Assembly: GCA_934512155.1 (NCBI GenBank)
Contig: CAKSWS010000027.1
Span: 1 to 23,951 of the forward strand
Source of the DNA: an uncultured Eubacterium sp.
GTDB taxonomy: Bacteria; Bacillota; Clostridia; Oscillospirales; Acutalibacteraceae
Reading direction: 5' to 3'
Length of the DNA: 23,951 bases
Positions 7,980 through 16,017 of the stretch are shown piece by piece (position 1 is the stretch's first letter; every line of letters begins with the position of its first letter). A program made the position numbers and the translations under genes. Under the pieces are notes generated by a model that ran no database searches, had not been told where the DNA came from, and was given only the letters and a program-made list of their open reading frames with translations.

Positions 7980-10604
7980 ATGGAATGGACATCGTTAAAC
8001 GATTTAAGAGAAAAGTATTTATCATTTTTTGAAAGCAAAGGGCATTTAAGACTTCCCAGTTTTTCACTTGTTCCTAATAATGATAAAAGCCTTTTGTTAA
8101 TTAATTCGGGTATGGCACCTATGAAAAAGTATTTTACAGGCGAAGTTACACCGCCGTCTACCCGTGTTACTACTTGCCAAAAGTGTATCAGAACACCTGA
8201 TATTGAGCGTGTTGGTAAAACTGCACGCCATGGCACATATTTTGAAATGTTGGGAAATTTCAGTTTTGGTGATTATTTTAAACATGAAGCTACAAAGTGG
8301 GCATGGGAATTTTGTACAGATGTGCTTGATTTGCCTGTTGATAAACTTTGGGTTACAATTTATGAAAATGATGACGAAACTTTTGATATATGGACTAAAG
8401 AAATCGGTGTAGATCCTTCACATATTGTAAGGTTGGGTAAGGAAGACAATTTCTGGGAACACGGTCAGGGTCCTTGCGGTCCTTGTTCGGAAATTTATTT
8501 TGACCGTGGTGAAAAGTACGGTTGTGGTAGCCCTGATTGCAAACCGGGTTGTGAGTGCGACAGATACACTGAATTTTGGAACAACGTTTTCAGTCAGTTT
8601 AATAATGACGGCAACGGCAATTATACGGAACTTGCTCAAAAGAATATTGACACAGGTATGGGACTTGAGAGACTTGCTTGCATTATGCAAGGAGTAGATA
8701 ATCTTTTTGAAGTTGATACCGTTCAAAACATTATGAAAAAGATTTCCGAAATTGCCGGTGTTAAATATCATGATGATGAAAAAAACGATGTTTCGCTTCG
8801 TGTTATTACAGACCATATTCGTTCATCTGTATTTATGATTGGTGATGGTGTTATTCCGTCAAATAACGGCAGAGGTTATGTACTTCGCCGTCTTATAAGA
8901 CGTGCTTGCCGCCATGGCAGACTTTTAGGTGTTAATGAACCGTTCCTTTATAAAGTTGTTAATACAGTTATTGATGAAAATATGTCTGCATATGATTATC
9001 TTGATTCAAAGCGTGAGCTTATTATCAAGGTTATGCTTTCCGAAGAAGAATCTTTCGGCAAAACAATAGACAGCGGTCTTGCTTTACTTGATGAATATAT
9101 TGCTCAAACCAAAGGAAATGTTTTCAGCGGTGAAGATGCATTTAAACTTAACGATACTTACGGTTTTCCTCTTGATTTAACAAAAGATATTCTTGAAGAA
9201 AAAGGGATGACCGTTGACGAAGATAAGTTTAATGAACTTCTTGAAAATCAAAAGAAAACTGCCCGTGCTGCCCGTAAAGATGCCGGTGCAGACGCTTGGA
9301 AGGGTTCTTCGGTTAAAATTGATGTTGCTGAAACCGAATTTGTAGGTTACACAGATTATAGTTGCACTGCAACTGTTAAAGCAATTATATCTGACGGCGA
9401 ATTAAAGGATATGCTTGGCGCAGGCGAGGAAGGTGTTGTTGTTCTTGATAAAACCGCTTTCTACGCAGAGTCAGGCGGTCAGGTTGGCGATACAGGCGTT
9501 ATTTCTTCCAAAAATACAACATTTACTGTTTCAGATACTGTAAAGAATGCAGAAAAGGTATTTTTGCATTCAGGTAAGGTTGAAAACGGTGTAATTTCTG
9601 TTGGCGATACTGTTAGTGCCAATATTGATATTGACAGAAGAAAAGCAATCAAGCGCAACCACACAGCAGCCCATTTACTTCAAGCTGCATTAAGAAAAGT
9701 ATTGGGTAATCATGTTGAACAGGCAGGTCAGCTTGTAAATGAAAGTGAAGTAAGATTTGACTTTACACACTTTAACGCACTTTCCGCCGATGAAATTCAA
9801 CAGGTAGAAAACTTTGTAAATGAATTTATATTGGATGCCAATGCAGTTGAAAGTATGGAAATGCCCATTGAAGAAGCAAAGAAAATGGGCGCAATGATGC
9901 TTTTCGGAGAGAAATACGGCGATGTTGTCAGAGTTGTTAAAGCCGGAGATTTTTCTACTGAATTTTGCGGAGGTACTCATGTATCTAACAGCGGTGAAAT
10001 CGGCTTATTTAAAATCATAGGCGAATCATCTGTTGCCGCAGGTGTAAGAAGAATTACAGCCGTTACCGGTATTAATCTTCTTAATTCTTATAAGAACGAA
10101 ACACAGATTATCGAAGATTCTGCAAATGCCCTTAAAACAGGCGTAAACGATGTTGTTAGTAAAATCAACACAGTTATGGCAGAACTTAAAAATAAAGATA
10201 AAGAAATTCAATCACTTAATGCTGAACTTACAAAGCTTAAAAGTGCTGATGCTCTCAGTAAGCCTGTTAAAGTTGGCGAACTTGATGTTTATGTTGCCAA
10301 GCTTAACGGTACTACGCCTGATGCACTTCGCTCTATGGGCGATGATATTAAGGCAAAAGCTGATAATGTTGTAGGTGTTATTGCAGGCATTAACGGCGAA
10401 AAGGCGTCTATTGTTGCTGTGTGCGGTAAAGATGCAATTTCAAGCGGTGTTAAAGCCGGTGATATTGTGCGTGAGGTTGCAAAACTTGCCGGCGGTGGCG
10501 GCGGCGGCCGTCCAGATTCCGCAATGGCAGGAGCTAAAGATTTGTCAAAAATTGATGATGCTCTTGGAAAGGTTTGCGATATTGTAAATAATTTCATTAA
10601 ATGA
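7980..10604 (+). CDS. alaS: Alanyl-tRNA synthetase
   Basis: Charges tRNA-Ala; cytosolic. The full-length 874-residue class II enzyme includes the aminoacylation domain (FFESKGHLRLPSFSLVP, INSGMAPMKKYFTG, RTPDIERVGKTARHGTYFEM and GNFSFGDYF), then the tRNA-recognition helices (VLRRLIRRACRHGRLLG). The editing domain carries its zinc site: His561 and His565 in NHTAAHLLQ, and Cys663 and His667 in FCGGTHVSNSGEIG. A coiled coil near 725-755 leads to the C-Ala domain, with six consecutive Gly just before RPDSAMAGA. ATG follows GAGG by 8 nt. The HIT gene follows in the same direction, so alaS-HIT-PRT looks like one transcript. Confidence 0.98.
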   Translation: MEWTSLNDLREKYLSFFESKGHLRLPSFSLVPNNDKSLLLINSGMAPMKKYFTGEVTPPSTRVTTCQKCIRTPDIERVGKTARHGTYFEMLGNFSFGDYFKHEATKWAWEFCTDVLDLPVDKLWVTIYENDDETFDIWTKEIGVDPSHIVRLGKEDNFWEHGQGPCGPCSEIYFDRGEKYGCGSPDCKPGCECDRYTEFWNNVFSQFNNDGNGNYTELAQKNIDTGMGLERLACIMQGVDNLFEVDTVQNIMKKISEIAGVKYHDDEKNDVSLRVITDHIRSSVFMIGDGVIPSNNGRGYVLRRLIRRACRHGRLLGVNEPFLYKVVNTVIDENMSAYDYLDSKRELIIKVMLSEEESFGKTIDSGLALLDEYIAQTKGNVFSGEDAFKLNDTYGFPLDLTKDILEEKGMTVDEDKFNELLENQKKTARAARKDAGADAWKGSSVKIDVAETEFVGYTDYSCTATVKAIISDGELKDMLGAGEEGVVVLDKTAFYAESGGQVGDTGVISSKNTTFTVSDTVKNAEKVFLHSGKVENGVISVGDTVSANIDIDRRKAIKRNHTAAHLLQAALRKVLGNHVEQAGQLVNESEVRFDFTHFNALSADEIQQVENFVNEFILDANAVESMEMPIEEAKKMGAMMLFGEKYGDVVRVVKAGDFSTEFCGGTHVSNSGEIGLFKIIGESSVAAGVRRITAVTGINLLNSYKNETQIIEDSANALKTGVNDVVSKINTVMAELKNKDKEIQSLNAELTKLKSADALSKPVKVGELDVYVAKLNGTTPDALRSMGDDIKAKADNVVGVIAGINGEKASIVAVCGKDAISSGVKAGDIVREVAKLAGGGGGGRPDSAMAGAKDLSKIDDALGKVCDIVNNFIK

Positions 10605-10634
10605 TTTTAAATTTTGAAAGGCTACGGTGATGTT

Positions 10635-10967
10635 ATGTGCTTGTTTTGTAACATAATTAACGGTGATATTCCAAGCACTAAAGTTTATGAGGATGATATG
10701 ATTTTTGCGTTTAAGGATATTAATCCCGTTGCACCGGTTCATATTCTTATCACCCCCAAAAAACATATTGATTGTGCAAACGATATTAATGGAGAAAACA
10801 GCAAATATATTGCACATATTTTTGAAAAAATCCCTGAAATTGCAAAAAGTCAGGGTATTTCATCTTACAGAGTAATAAATAATTGCGGTGAAGATGCAGG
10901 CCAAACTGTTATGCATTTGCATTTCCATCTTATTGGCGGCGTTGAAATGGGGGAAAAGATTTTATGA
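10635..10967 (+). CDS. HIT-family (HinT-like) nucleotide hydrolase
   Basis: Histidine-triad protein of 110 residues, probably a purine nucleoside phosphoramidate hydrolase. It opens MCLFCNIINGDIPS, with Cys2 and Cys5 of the zinc site seen in many HinT-like proteins, then KVYEDDMIFAFKDINPVAPVH and ITPKKHI. The catalytic triad is HLHFH (His94, 96, 98) followed by LIGG. Upstream in-frame TTG10614 would add seven residues without family support. AAAGG lies 13 nt upstream, a loose spacing. Its stop overlaps the ATG of the next gene (ATGA). HinT can hydrolyse aminoacyl-adenylates, which fits its place behind a tRNA synthetase, but that link is inference. Confidence 0.95.
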   Translation: MCLFCNIINGDIPSTKVYEDDMIFAFKDINPVAPVHILITPKKHIDCANDINGENSKYIAHIFEKIPEIAKSQGISSYRVINNCGEDAGQTVMHLHFHLIGGVEMGEKIL

Positions 10968-11503
10968 GCGATTCATATACATTAAAAATTGCCGGAATTG
11001 AAAGAAAACTTCAAAAGTTTTCAGTAAGTGATAAACTTGATATTGCAGCATTCATTTTATTTGGCGATGTTGAATTAACAGAAAAATGTGCTTCAGCTTT
11101 GTTGGAAAAAGTACCTGAGTTTGATTACATTGTAACTCCGGAGGCAAAAAGTATTCCTCTTGCTTATGAAATGAGCAAGCAAAGCGGTAAAAAATACATA
11201 GTTGTTCGTAAAGGCGTTAAGGTTTATATGGACAATCCTATTAAAATACCTGTTAGTTCACTTACTACTCAAAACCAACAATATCTTTATCTTGGCCATG
11301 AGGATGGCGATTTGCTTAACGGCAAAAAAGTTTTAATTGTTGATGATGTTATTTCTACAGGCGAATCACTTGAAGCTGTAAAAAAAGTTGTTAATGCATT
11401 TAATGGAAATATTGTTGCTTCTTGTGCTCCTCTTGCAGAAGGTGATGCAGTCAACAGAAATGATATTGTATTTCTTGAAAAACTTCCGCTTTTCTTTAAA
11501 TAA
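10964..11503 (+). CDS. Type I phosphoribosyltransferase, Apt-like
   Basis: A 179-residue phosphoribosyltransferase resembling adenine phosphoribosyltransferase. The PRPP-binding loop KVLIVDDVISTGES (122-135) is clear, with two acidic residues then S-T-G. DYIVTPEAKSIPLAYEM (about 54-70) matches the pyrophosphate-side loop of Apt-type enzymes, and SGKKYIVVRKGVK the following strand. The N-terminal part diverges from classical Apt, so the base used is not certain; adenine or a xanthine-like purine are options. Coupled to the HIT gene by a 4-bp ATGA overlap, and ended by a strong terminator. Confidence 0.85.
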   Translation: MSDSYTLKIAGIERKLQKFSVSDKLDIAAFILFGDVELTEKCASALLEKVPEFDYIVTPEAKSIPLAYEMSKQSGKKYIVVRKGVKVYMDNPIKIPVSSLTTQNQQYLYLGHEDGDLLNGKKVLIVDDVISTGESLEAVKKVVNAFNGNIVASCAPLAEGDAVNRNDIVFLEKLPLFFK

Positions 11504-11517
11504 TTAAAAAGAATTAA

Positions 11518-11557
11518 ACCCGAAAGTATGGTAATAATACTTTCGGGTGATTTTTTT
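11518..11557 (+). terminator. Strong Rho-independent terminator before ldh
   Basis: Perfect 12-bp stem ACCCGAAAGTAT (11518-11529) with ATACTTTCGGGT (11537-11548), 7-nt loop, then GA and seven T (11551-11557). It ends the alaS-HIT-PRT unit. Its 3' arm and T tract contain the only possible ldh start codons. Confidence 0.9.
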
Positions 11558-12491
11558 GATTAATGACAGTAAAAAGGTAGCAATTATCGGTGCCGGAATG
11601 GTTGGTACAAGCTTTGCTTATTCTCTTTTAAATCAAAACATATGCAATGAAATTTGTTTGATTGATATTAACGAAACAAAAGTAATGGGTGATGCTGCCG
11701 ATTTGTCTCACGGAGTTCCTTTTGCACCCGGCAGTATTAAAATTTATGCCGGCTCTTATGCCGATTGCAAGAATATGGACATAGCTGTAATATGTGCAGG
11801 AATGCCTCAAAATAAAGGCGAATCACGAAGAGATTTATTGAATAAAAATTATGAAATATATAAATCTATTGTAAATAATATAGTTTTAAGCGGTTTTGAC
11901 GGTGTCTTTCTTGTAGCCGGTAACCCTGTTGATGTTATGACAGAAGTTGTTTTTAAGTTATCGGGATTTCCTAAAAATAAAGTTTTAGGCTCGGGAACAA
12001 GCCTTGATTCAGCTCGGTTAAGATATATGATTGGCGATTATTTTAATGTTAACCCTCGTAATGTTCATGCTTATGTGATGGGGGAACATGGGGATTCTGA
12101 ATTTGTACCTTGGAGCAGTGCAATGCTTTCTGTAATTCCGTTGCTTGATTATAAAAACGTTTTTTTAAGTGAACTTAAAAGAATTGAAGACGATGTGCGT
12201 CTGTCTGCATATGAAATAATTAAAGCAAAGGGCGCAACATATTACGGCATAGGTATGGTACTTGCCGGTTTAACAAAGGCAATATTAAATGATGAAAATT
12301 CAATATTCACTGTTTCCGCTAAACTAAAAGGGGAGTATGGAAACTCAGGTTTATATATCGGTGTTCCTGCTGTGGTCAACAGAAACGGCGTTCGTGAAAT
12401 TTGTGAAATTCCATTGAATAAAGAAGAGCAGGAAAAGTTCAATCACTCTTGCGGCATTATAAAAAGTATGCTTGATGAAATAGAGCAATAA
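11547..12491 (+). CDS. ldh: L-lactate dehydrogenase
   Basis: Reduces pyruvate to L-lactate with NADH. The Rossmann motif KVAIIGAGMVGTSF is followed by an acidic residue for NAD (LIDIN, Asp40). Substrate residues, numbered from GTG11547: Gln88 and Arg94 in GMPQNKGESR, where Gln marks lactate rather than malate dehydrogenase; Asp154 and Arg157 in SLDSARLR; and the catalytic His181 in MGEHGDSE. Length is 314. The start is odd: an in-frame TAA at 11535-11537 leaves only GTG11547 or TTG11556, both without a ribosome binding site and both inside the preceding terminator. Function is sure; the exact start is not. A terminator follows. Confidence 0.94.
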   Translation: MIFLINDSKKVAIIGAGMVGTSFAYSLLNQNICNEICLIDINETKVMGDAADLSHGVPFAPGSIKIYAGSYADCKNMDIAVICAGMPQNKGESRRDLLNKNYEIYKSIVNNIVLSGFDGVFLVAGNPVDVMTEVVFKLSGFPKNKVLGSGTSLDSARLRYMIGDYFNVNPRNVHAYVMGEHGDSEFVPWSSAMLSVIPLLDYKNVFLSELKRIEDDVRLSAYEIIKAKGATYYGIGMVLAGLTKAILNDENSIFTVSAKLKGEYGNSGLYIGVPAVVNRNGVREICEIPLNKEEQEKFNHSCGIIKSMLDEIEQ

Positions 12492-12507
12492 AGAAGGTAT
12501 CCATATG

Positions 12508-12538
12508 GAGCGGCTTCATAATGAAGTTGCTCTTTTTT
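12508..12538 (+). terminator. Rho-independent terminator after ldh
   Basis: GAGCGGCTTC (12508-12517) pairs with GAAGTTGCTC (12523-12532), including two G-U pairs, with a 5-nt loop and then six T (12533-12538). Confidence 0.85.
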
Positions 12539-12627
12539 AAATTAATATTTTTTAAAATTATGAATTGTAAGTATAAGTTGTTATTTCAGATAATTACATA
12601 ATTTAAACTGTATTTTGACGGAATCTC

Positions 12628-12656
12628 TTGACAAAAGAAATTTTATGTTTTTTAAT
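12628..12656 (+). promoter_or_regulatory. Promoter for the AT-rich membrane-protein gene
   Basis: TTGACA (12628-12633), 17-nt spacer, TTTAAT (12651-12656). A second candidate, the extended -10 TGGTATACT ending at 12688, lacks a good -35. Either start fits the ATG at 12720. The rest of 12539-12719 is AT-rich and shows nothing else. Confidence 0.55.
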
Positions 12657-12719
12657 GAAATTAGTTATTTAAGTATTTATGGTATACTTTTTATGTAATA
12701 TTGTTTTTAGAGGTTTTAT

Positions 12720-13169
12720 ATGAAATGTTTTAAACAAACATTGTTTTCATTAATATCGTCTATTATTGTTATGATATTTTATTTCCTAATAAGTATATAT
12801 ATAATAAAAGAAATAAAACAAGATACTTGGCAAATTTTATCTTATATAGGTATAATTGTTTTAACACTGATTTTAAATTTTATTTTTGGTTATATTTTTA
12901 CAGATAGATTATTAATAGGTGGTTATCTAATTCAATTTATAATTATGCTACTTATATCTATCTTTGTAATTTATTTCGAGAATACTTTTATAGCATATAT
13001 TGGAATAATCATTAATCCAATATATACTTATATTAAGGAAATACTATGGTACTTTAACGCAGTGTTAAGTGATACAGCATTTTTTAAGATTATTATATCT
13101 GTATTAACATCAATACTACCATGTGTTTTTATGTTTCTTGGAGCATATTCTAAAAAGCACAAATTGTAA
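12720..13169 (+). CDS. Unknown small integral membrane protein
   Basis: I do not recognise this 149-residue protein. It is almost wholly hydrophobic, with four or five likely membrane helices (about 7-29, 39-62, 66-90, a weaker 94-117, and 124-145) and a short basic C terminus (SKKHKL). AGAGG lies 8 nt before ATG. There are no catalytic motifs, and Cys occurs only at 3 and in the last helix. By hand count, bases 12721-13140 are about 20% G+C, far below neighbouring genes such as ackA; codons are dominated by ATA, TTA and AAT. It has its own promoter and terminators on both sides, so it is a free-standing unit, possibly acquired. An immunity-like or transport role would be a guess. Confidence 0.6.
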   Translation: MKCFKQTLFSLISSIIVMIFYFLISIYIIKEIKQDTWQILSYIGIIVLTLILNFIFGYIFTDRLLIGGYLIQFIIMLLISIFVIYFENTFIAYIGIIINPIYTYIKEILWYFNAVLSDTAFFKIIISVLTSILPCVFMFLGAYSKKHKL

Positions 13170-13254
13170 AATTCTTTTTTATAAATATATTAATAATTTG
13201 TTGATTTTGAATTAGTAGTATGAACAGACAATAAGAAAGTAACAGGCAAAAGAG

Positions 13255-13291
13255 CTCTCCTGATGTTGAATATACATCAGAAGAGTTTTTT
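13255..13291 (+). terminator. Terminator downstream of the membrane-protein gene
   Basis: CTCTCCTGATGT (13255-13266) pairs with ACATCAGAAGAG (13274-13285) with one mismatch, 7-nt loop, followed by six T (13286-13291). It lies 85 bp beyond the stop codon. Confidence 0.75.
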
Positions 13292-13341
13292 ATTGTCAAG
13301 AAGTTAAGTTGCAGTCAATACAAATTATAAAAGATTGTGAA

Positions 13342-13409
13342 GTTATAGCTGGTAAAACAAATAAGTTAAACAGAAATGAAATATGCATTTAAAAATCACC
13401 TGCTATAAC
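13342..13409. repeat. Imperfect inverted repeat of unknown meaning
   Basis: GTTATAGCTGGT (13342-13353) and ACCTGCTATAAC (13398-13409) are inverted repeats with one mismatch, enclosing 44 bp of AT-rich sequence. No gene or known RNA motif is recognised. The 294-bp gap 13170-13463 holds this repeat and the terminators on either side, and otherwise nothing I can name. Confidence 0.4.
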
Positions 13410-13412
13410 CCA

Positions 13413-13444
13413 ATAAAAAACGGCATAGATAACACTATGCCGTT
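13413..13444 (-). terminator. Rho-independent terminator of the acn-icd-rex operon
   Basis: Perfect 10-bp stem AACGGCATAG (13419-13428) with CTATGCCGTT (13435-13444) and a 6-nt loop. Read on the minus strand it is followed by a T run (complement of A at 13415-13420). It begins 19 bp after the last gene of the operon. Confidence 0.85.
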
Positions 13445-13463
13445 AATATCTAATGTTTTTTTA

Positions 13464-14150
13464 TTATTCGTTGTTTTCAAGTAGATATGTACCGCCTGTT
13501 AATACTGCAATAGCATATTTACCGAATTTGTAAAATTCTTTAACACCTTCATCAAATGTTAAATAATCTGAAACGGTAAAATTCATTTTGTCAATTTTTC
13601 GCACAAGATTTTTGCCGGAGCAAACATAAACATCGCCGTCATCGACATTTATATGTGTTGGGTTTACAAATGTTTGAGCGTCTTTACCGCCGATTCTTAA
13701 ATCAACTTGCATATTTTGACAAGAATATCTAATTGCACAATTTTCAGCCGGGCAAATTGACCAAAAATATTTACCGTCAAGAGCTATTTTACAAACTGTT
13801 TCATCGTGGTAATTAAAGTAACCACTCCATGAAAGTTCGCCGTCTCTGTCAAAAATTCCGGCTTCACCGTTTGGATAAATAGCAAGAATTCTTCTATCAT
13901 ACAAAACAGCGGCATCGCATTGAACAAAGTTCGGAATCGTTTCACTGATTTTTTTAAATGAAGAACCGAATTTTTTTAATAAATATGCGTTTTTGGTAAG
14001 CACATCTTTTGTTTTGTTTTCAAAGTCAATTACGCTGTATGAAACTTTAAATTGACTGCTGTTTAAAAGAGGCTTTTTTTCAACAAGTATTGCTTTTGTT
14101 TCGCTGTATTGCAAAATATCAACAATTTCTTTTGTACTGATTCTAACCAA
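13464..14150 (-). CDS. Unknown beta-rich protein, possible beta-propeller, in the rex operon
   Basis: A 228-residue soluble protein I do not recognise, without signal peptide or membrane segment. From about 80 onward short strands recur in blade-like units: RRILAIYPNGEAGIFDRDG, GKYFWSICPAENCAIRYS, THINVDDGDVYVCSGKNLV and FGKYAIAVLTGGTYLLENN. This suggests a few blades of an NHL/WD-like propeller or a related beta sheet, without a family assignment. The N terminus (RISTKEIVDILQYSETKA) looks helical. The start is TTG: GGAGG sits 7 nt upstream, within the end of rex, and only 2 bp separate the genes, so translation is coupled to rex. A link to redox control or to acn/icd is inference from position. 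Confidence 0.65.
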   Translation of the reverse strand: MVRISTKEIVDILQYSETKAILVEKKPLLNSSQFKVSYSVIDFENKTKDVLTKNAYLLKKFGSSFKKISETIPNFVQCDAAVLYDRRILAIYPNGEAGIFDRDGELSWSGYFNYHDETVCKIALDGKYFWSICPAENCAIRYSCQNMQVDLRIGGKDAQTFVNPTHINVDDGDVYVCSGKNLVRKIDKMNFTVSDYLTFDEGVKEFYKFGKYAIAVLTGGTYLLENNE

Positions 14151-14152
14151 TT

Positions 14153-14788
14153 TTATTCCTCCACAGATGTTAAGAATCCGAGAGTCATTAAACTGTCGGT
14201 CAAATGAACATTTTCAACTAATACTTCAGGATGCGCCATTGCAATATCATAATTGCTGAAATTCCAAAAACTTTTAATTCCTAAGTTAACAAGTGAATCC
14301 GTAAGCTCTTTCATATCGTTTGACGGAATACAAATAACGGCACAAATAGGCTTGTTATCAATGCAAAAGTTTTCAAGGTAGTTAATATTTCTAACCGGAA
14401 TACCTTTAATCATATTCCCGCATATGGCTTCATTTTTATCAAAAATACCTATAAGCTGAAAACCGCTTTTAACTCCGAAAATTTTGTTGCAAACTGCTTT
14501 ACCAAGGTTACCTGCGCCAATAAGAATTGTTTTTCTTTCATTAGAAACACCTAATATTTCGCCTATTTTAGAATGAAGTTCCGGCACATTATATCCATAG
14601 CCTTGCTGACCAAAACCGCCAAAGCAGTTAAAGTCATGGCGAATTTGGGAGGCAGTAAGACCCATTCTGTTTGCAAGTTCTTTTGAACTGATTCTAACTA
14701 TTCCGTTTTCTTTTAAGCTTTGTAAAAAACGGTAATAGCGGGGAAGTCGTTTTATAACGGAAATAGAAATTTCTTCTTTTTTATCCAT
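14153..14788 (-). CDS. rex: Redox-sensing transcriptional repressor Rex
   Basis: Repressor that senses the NADH/NAD ratio and releases DNA when NADH binds, controlling fermentation genes in Gram-positive bacteria. At 211 residues it is of normal length. The winged-helix domain (about 10-80) has RLPRYYRFLQSLKENG, ISSKELANRMGLTASQIRHD and the family signature FGGFGQQGYGYNV. The Rossmann domain carries ILIGAGNLGKAV, with the GxGNLG nucleotide loop at 91-96. The C-terminal domain-swap helix includes TDSLMTLGFLTS. AGAGG lies 10 nt before ATG. It sits 25 bp after icd and two bp before an unknown gene, all on one transcript; self-regulation through the acn promoter is plausible. Confidence 0.96.
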   Translation of the reverse strand: MDKKEEISISVIKRLPRYYRFLQSLKENGIVRISSKELANRMGLTASQIRHDFNCFGGFGQQGYGYNVPELHSKIGEILGVSNERKTILIGAGNLGKAVCNKIFGVKSGFQLIGIFDKNEAICGNMIKGIPVRNINYLENFCIDNKPICAVICIPSNDMKELTDSLVNLGIKSFWNFSNYDIAMAHPEVLVENVHLTDSLMTLGFLTSVEE

Positions 14789-14813
14789 AACGTCCGTTCC
14801 TCTCTTAACAAAA

Positions 14814-15989
14814 TTATTTTGTCATATTTTCAATAGTTTCCATTACATAGTCGCCGAATTCACTGCAAGTACATCCGGTATCACGACCTGTAATTGTAAG
14901 TTTCTTTTCTTCAAACATGCATTTATCAAGCGCTTTTTCAAGTGCTTCAGCCTTATCCTGATAACCAATGTGTGAAAGAAGCATTGCCGATGCACGAAGC
15001 ATGCTGCAAGGGTCTGCATATTGACCTCTGCCTTCTTGAATCATTCTTGGCGCAGAACCGTGAATTGCTTCAAACATAGCATATTTTTTACCAATGTTTG
15101 CTGAACCGGCTGTACCTACGCCGCCTTGGAACTCAGCAGCTTCATCTGTAATAATATCACCATAAAGATTCGGAAGAACAAAAACTTTAAAATCTTTTCT
15201 TCTCATTGGGTCAATAAGCTTTGCTGTTGTAATATCTATATACCAGTCATCAGTAACAATGCCGGGGTATTCCTCGCCGATCTTCTTGGCTGTGTTAAGG
15301 AATTTACCGTCGGTTGTTTTAATAATATTTGCCTTTGTAATGATAGATACTTTGCCTTTGTTGTTTTTCTTTGCGTATTCATATGCAAGGCGTGCAATTC
15401 TATCACAACCTTCTTGTGTTGCAACCGTAAAGTCAACCGCAAGGTCGTCTGTAATATTTACGCCGTATGAACCAACAGCGTATCCGCCTTCTGTGTTTTC
15501 ACGGAAGAATGTCCAGTCAATACCTTCTTCGGGAACTTTAACAGGGCGCATATTTGCAAAAAGGTCAAGTTCTTTTCTCATTGCAACGTTTGCTGATTCA
15601 ACATTTGGCCATCCGTCACCTTGGCGTGGTGTTGTTGTAGGTCCTTTAAGAATAACATGGCAAGCCTTTAATTCTTCAAGTACATCATCAGGAATAGCTT
15701 TAAGGCATTTTGCTCTGTTTTCAATGGTAAGTCCGTCAATTTCTTTAAATTCAACTTTACCGCTTGCTACTTCGTCTTTTAGAAGAAATGCAAGCACTCT
15801 TTCACTTTCTTTTGTAATTACAGGGCCGATACCGTCGCCACCGCAAATTCCTATAACAATTTTATCAAGTTTTTCGTAATCAACAAAATCTTTATCTTCT
15901 TTAATCTTTTTTGCTCTTGCAAGTTGACCTTCCATAAGTTTACGGAATTTTTCAACTGCTTCGTCAATTGCTTTTCTTTCTTCTGTCAT
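14814..15989 (-). CDS. icd: Isocitrate dehydrogenase (isocitrate/isopropylmalate dehydrogenase family)
   Basis: Oxidatively decarboxylates isocitrate to 2-oxoglutarate, giving carbon for glutamate. It has 391 residues. The family core starts at about 43 with KIVIGICGGDGIGP; an N-terminal helical leader of about 40 charged residues precedes it. The substrate loop VESANVAMRKELDLFANMRP has Ser132, Asn134, Arg138 and Arg148; ENTEGGYAVG, the Lys in ITKANIIK, and LYGDIITDEAAEFQGG with metal-binding Asp follow. The cofactor loop reads EAIHGSAPRMIQEGRGQYAD, with an insertion relative to E. coli Icd, so NAD or NADP preference cannot be read directly. Isopropylmalate or homoisocitrate are alternative substrates, but the adjoining aconitase favours isocitrate. 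It lies 28 bp after acn. Confidence 0.9.
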   Translation of the reverse strand: MTEERKAIDEAVEKFRKLMEGQLARAKKIKEDKDFVDYEKLDKIVIGICGGDGIGPVITKESERVLAFLLKDEVASGKVEFKEIDGLTIENRAKCLKAIPDDVLEELKACHVILKGPTTTPRQGDGWPNVESANVAMRKELDLFANMRPVKVPEEGIDWTFFRENTEGGYAVGSYGVNITDDLAVDFTVATQEGCDRIARLAYEYAKKNNKGKVSIITKANIIKTTDGKFLNTAKKIGEEYPGIVTDDWYIDITTAKLIDPMRRKDFKVFVLPNLYGDIITDEAAEFQGGVGTAGSANIGKKYAMFEAIHGSAPRMIQEGRGQYADPCSMLRASAMLLSHIGYQDKAEALEKALDKCMFEEKKLTITGRDTGCTCSEFGDYVMETIENMTK

Positions 15990-16017
15990 TGTTTATACCT
16001 TTCTGCCATATGGCAAA

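Noticed and set aside
11503..11547. Rex operator in front of ldh
   Set aside because: The gap has no TTGT...ACAA pair; its symmetry is explained by the terminator stem.
13200..13330. Short open stretches suggesting a broken transposase gene
   Set aside because: No recognisable protein pattern, stops close by, and the stretch is better explained by a terminator hairpin.
15259..15879. Open frame of about 200 codons on + opposite icd, and similar frames opposite acn, tmcAL and alaS
   Set aside because: They mirror the codon structure of well-identified genes, have no ribosome binding site and show no recognisable protein features.
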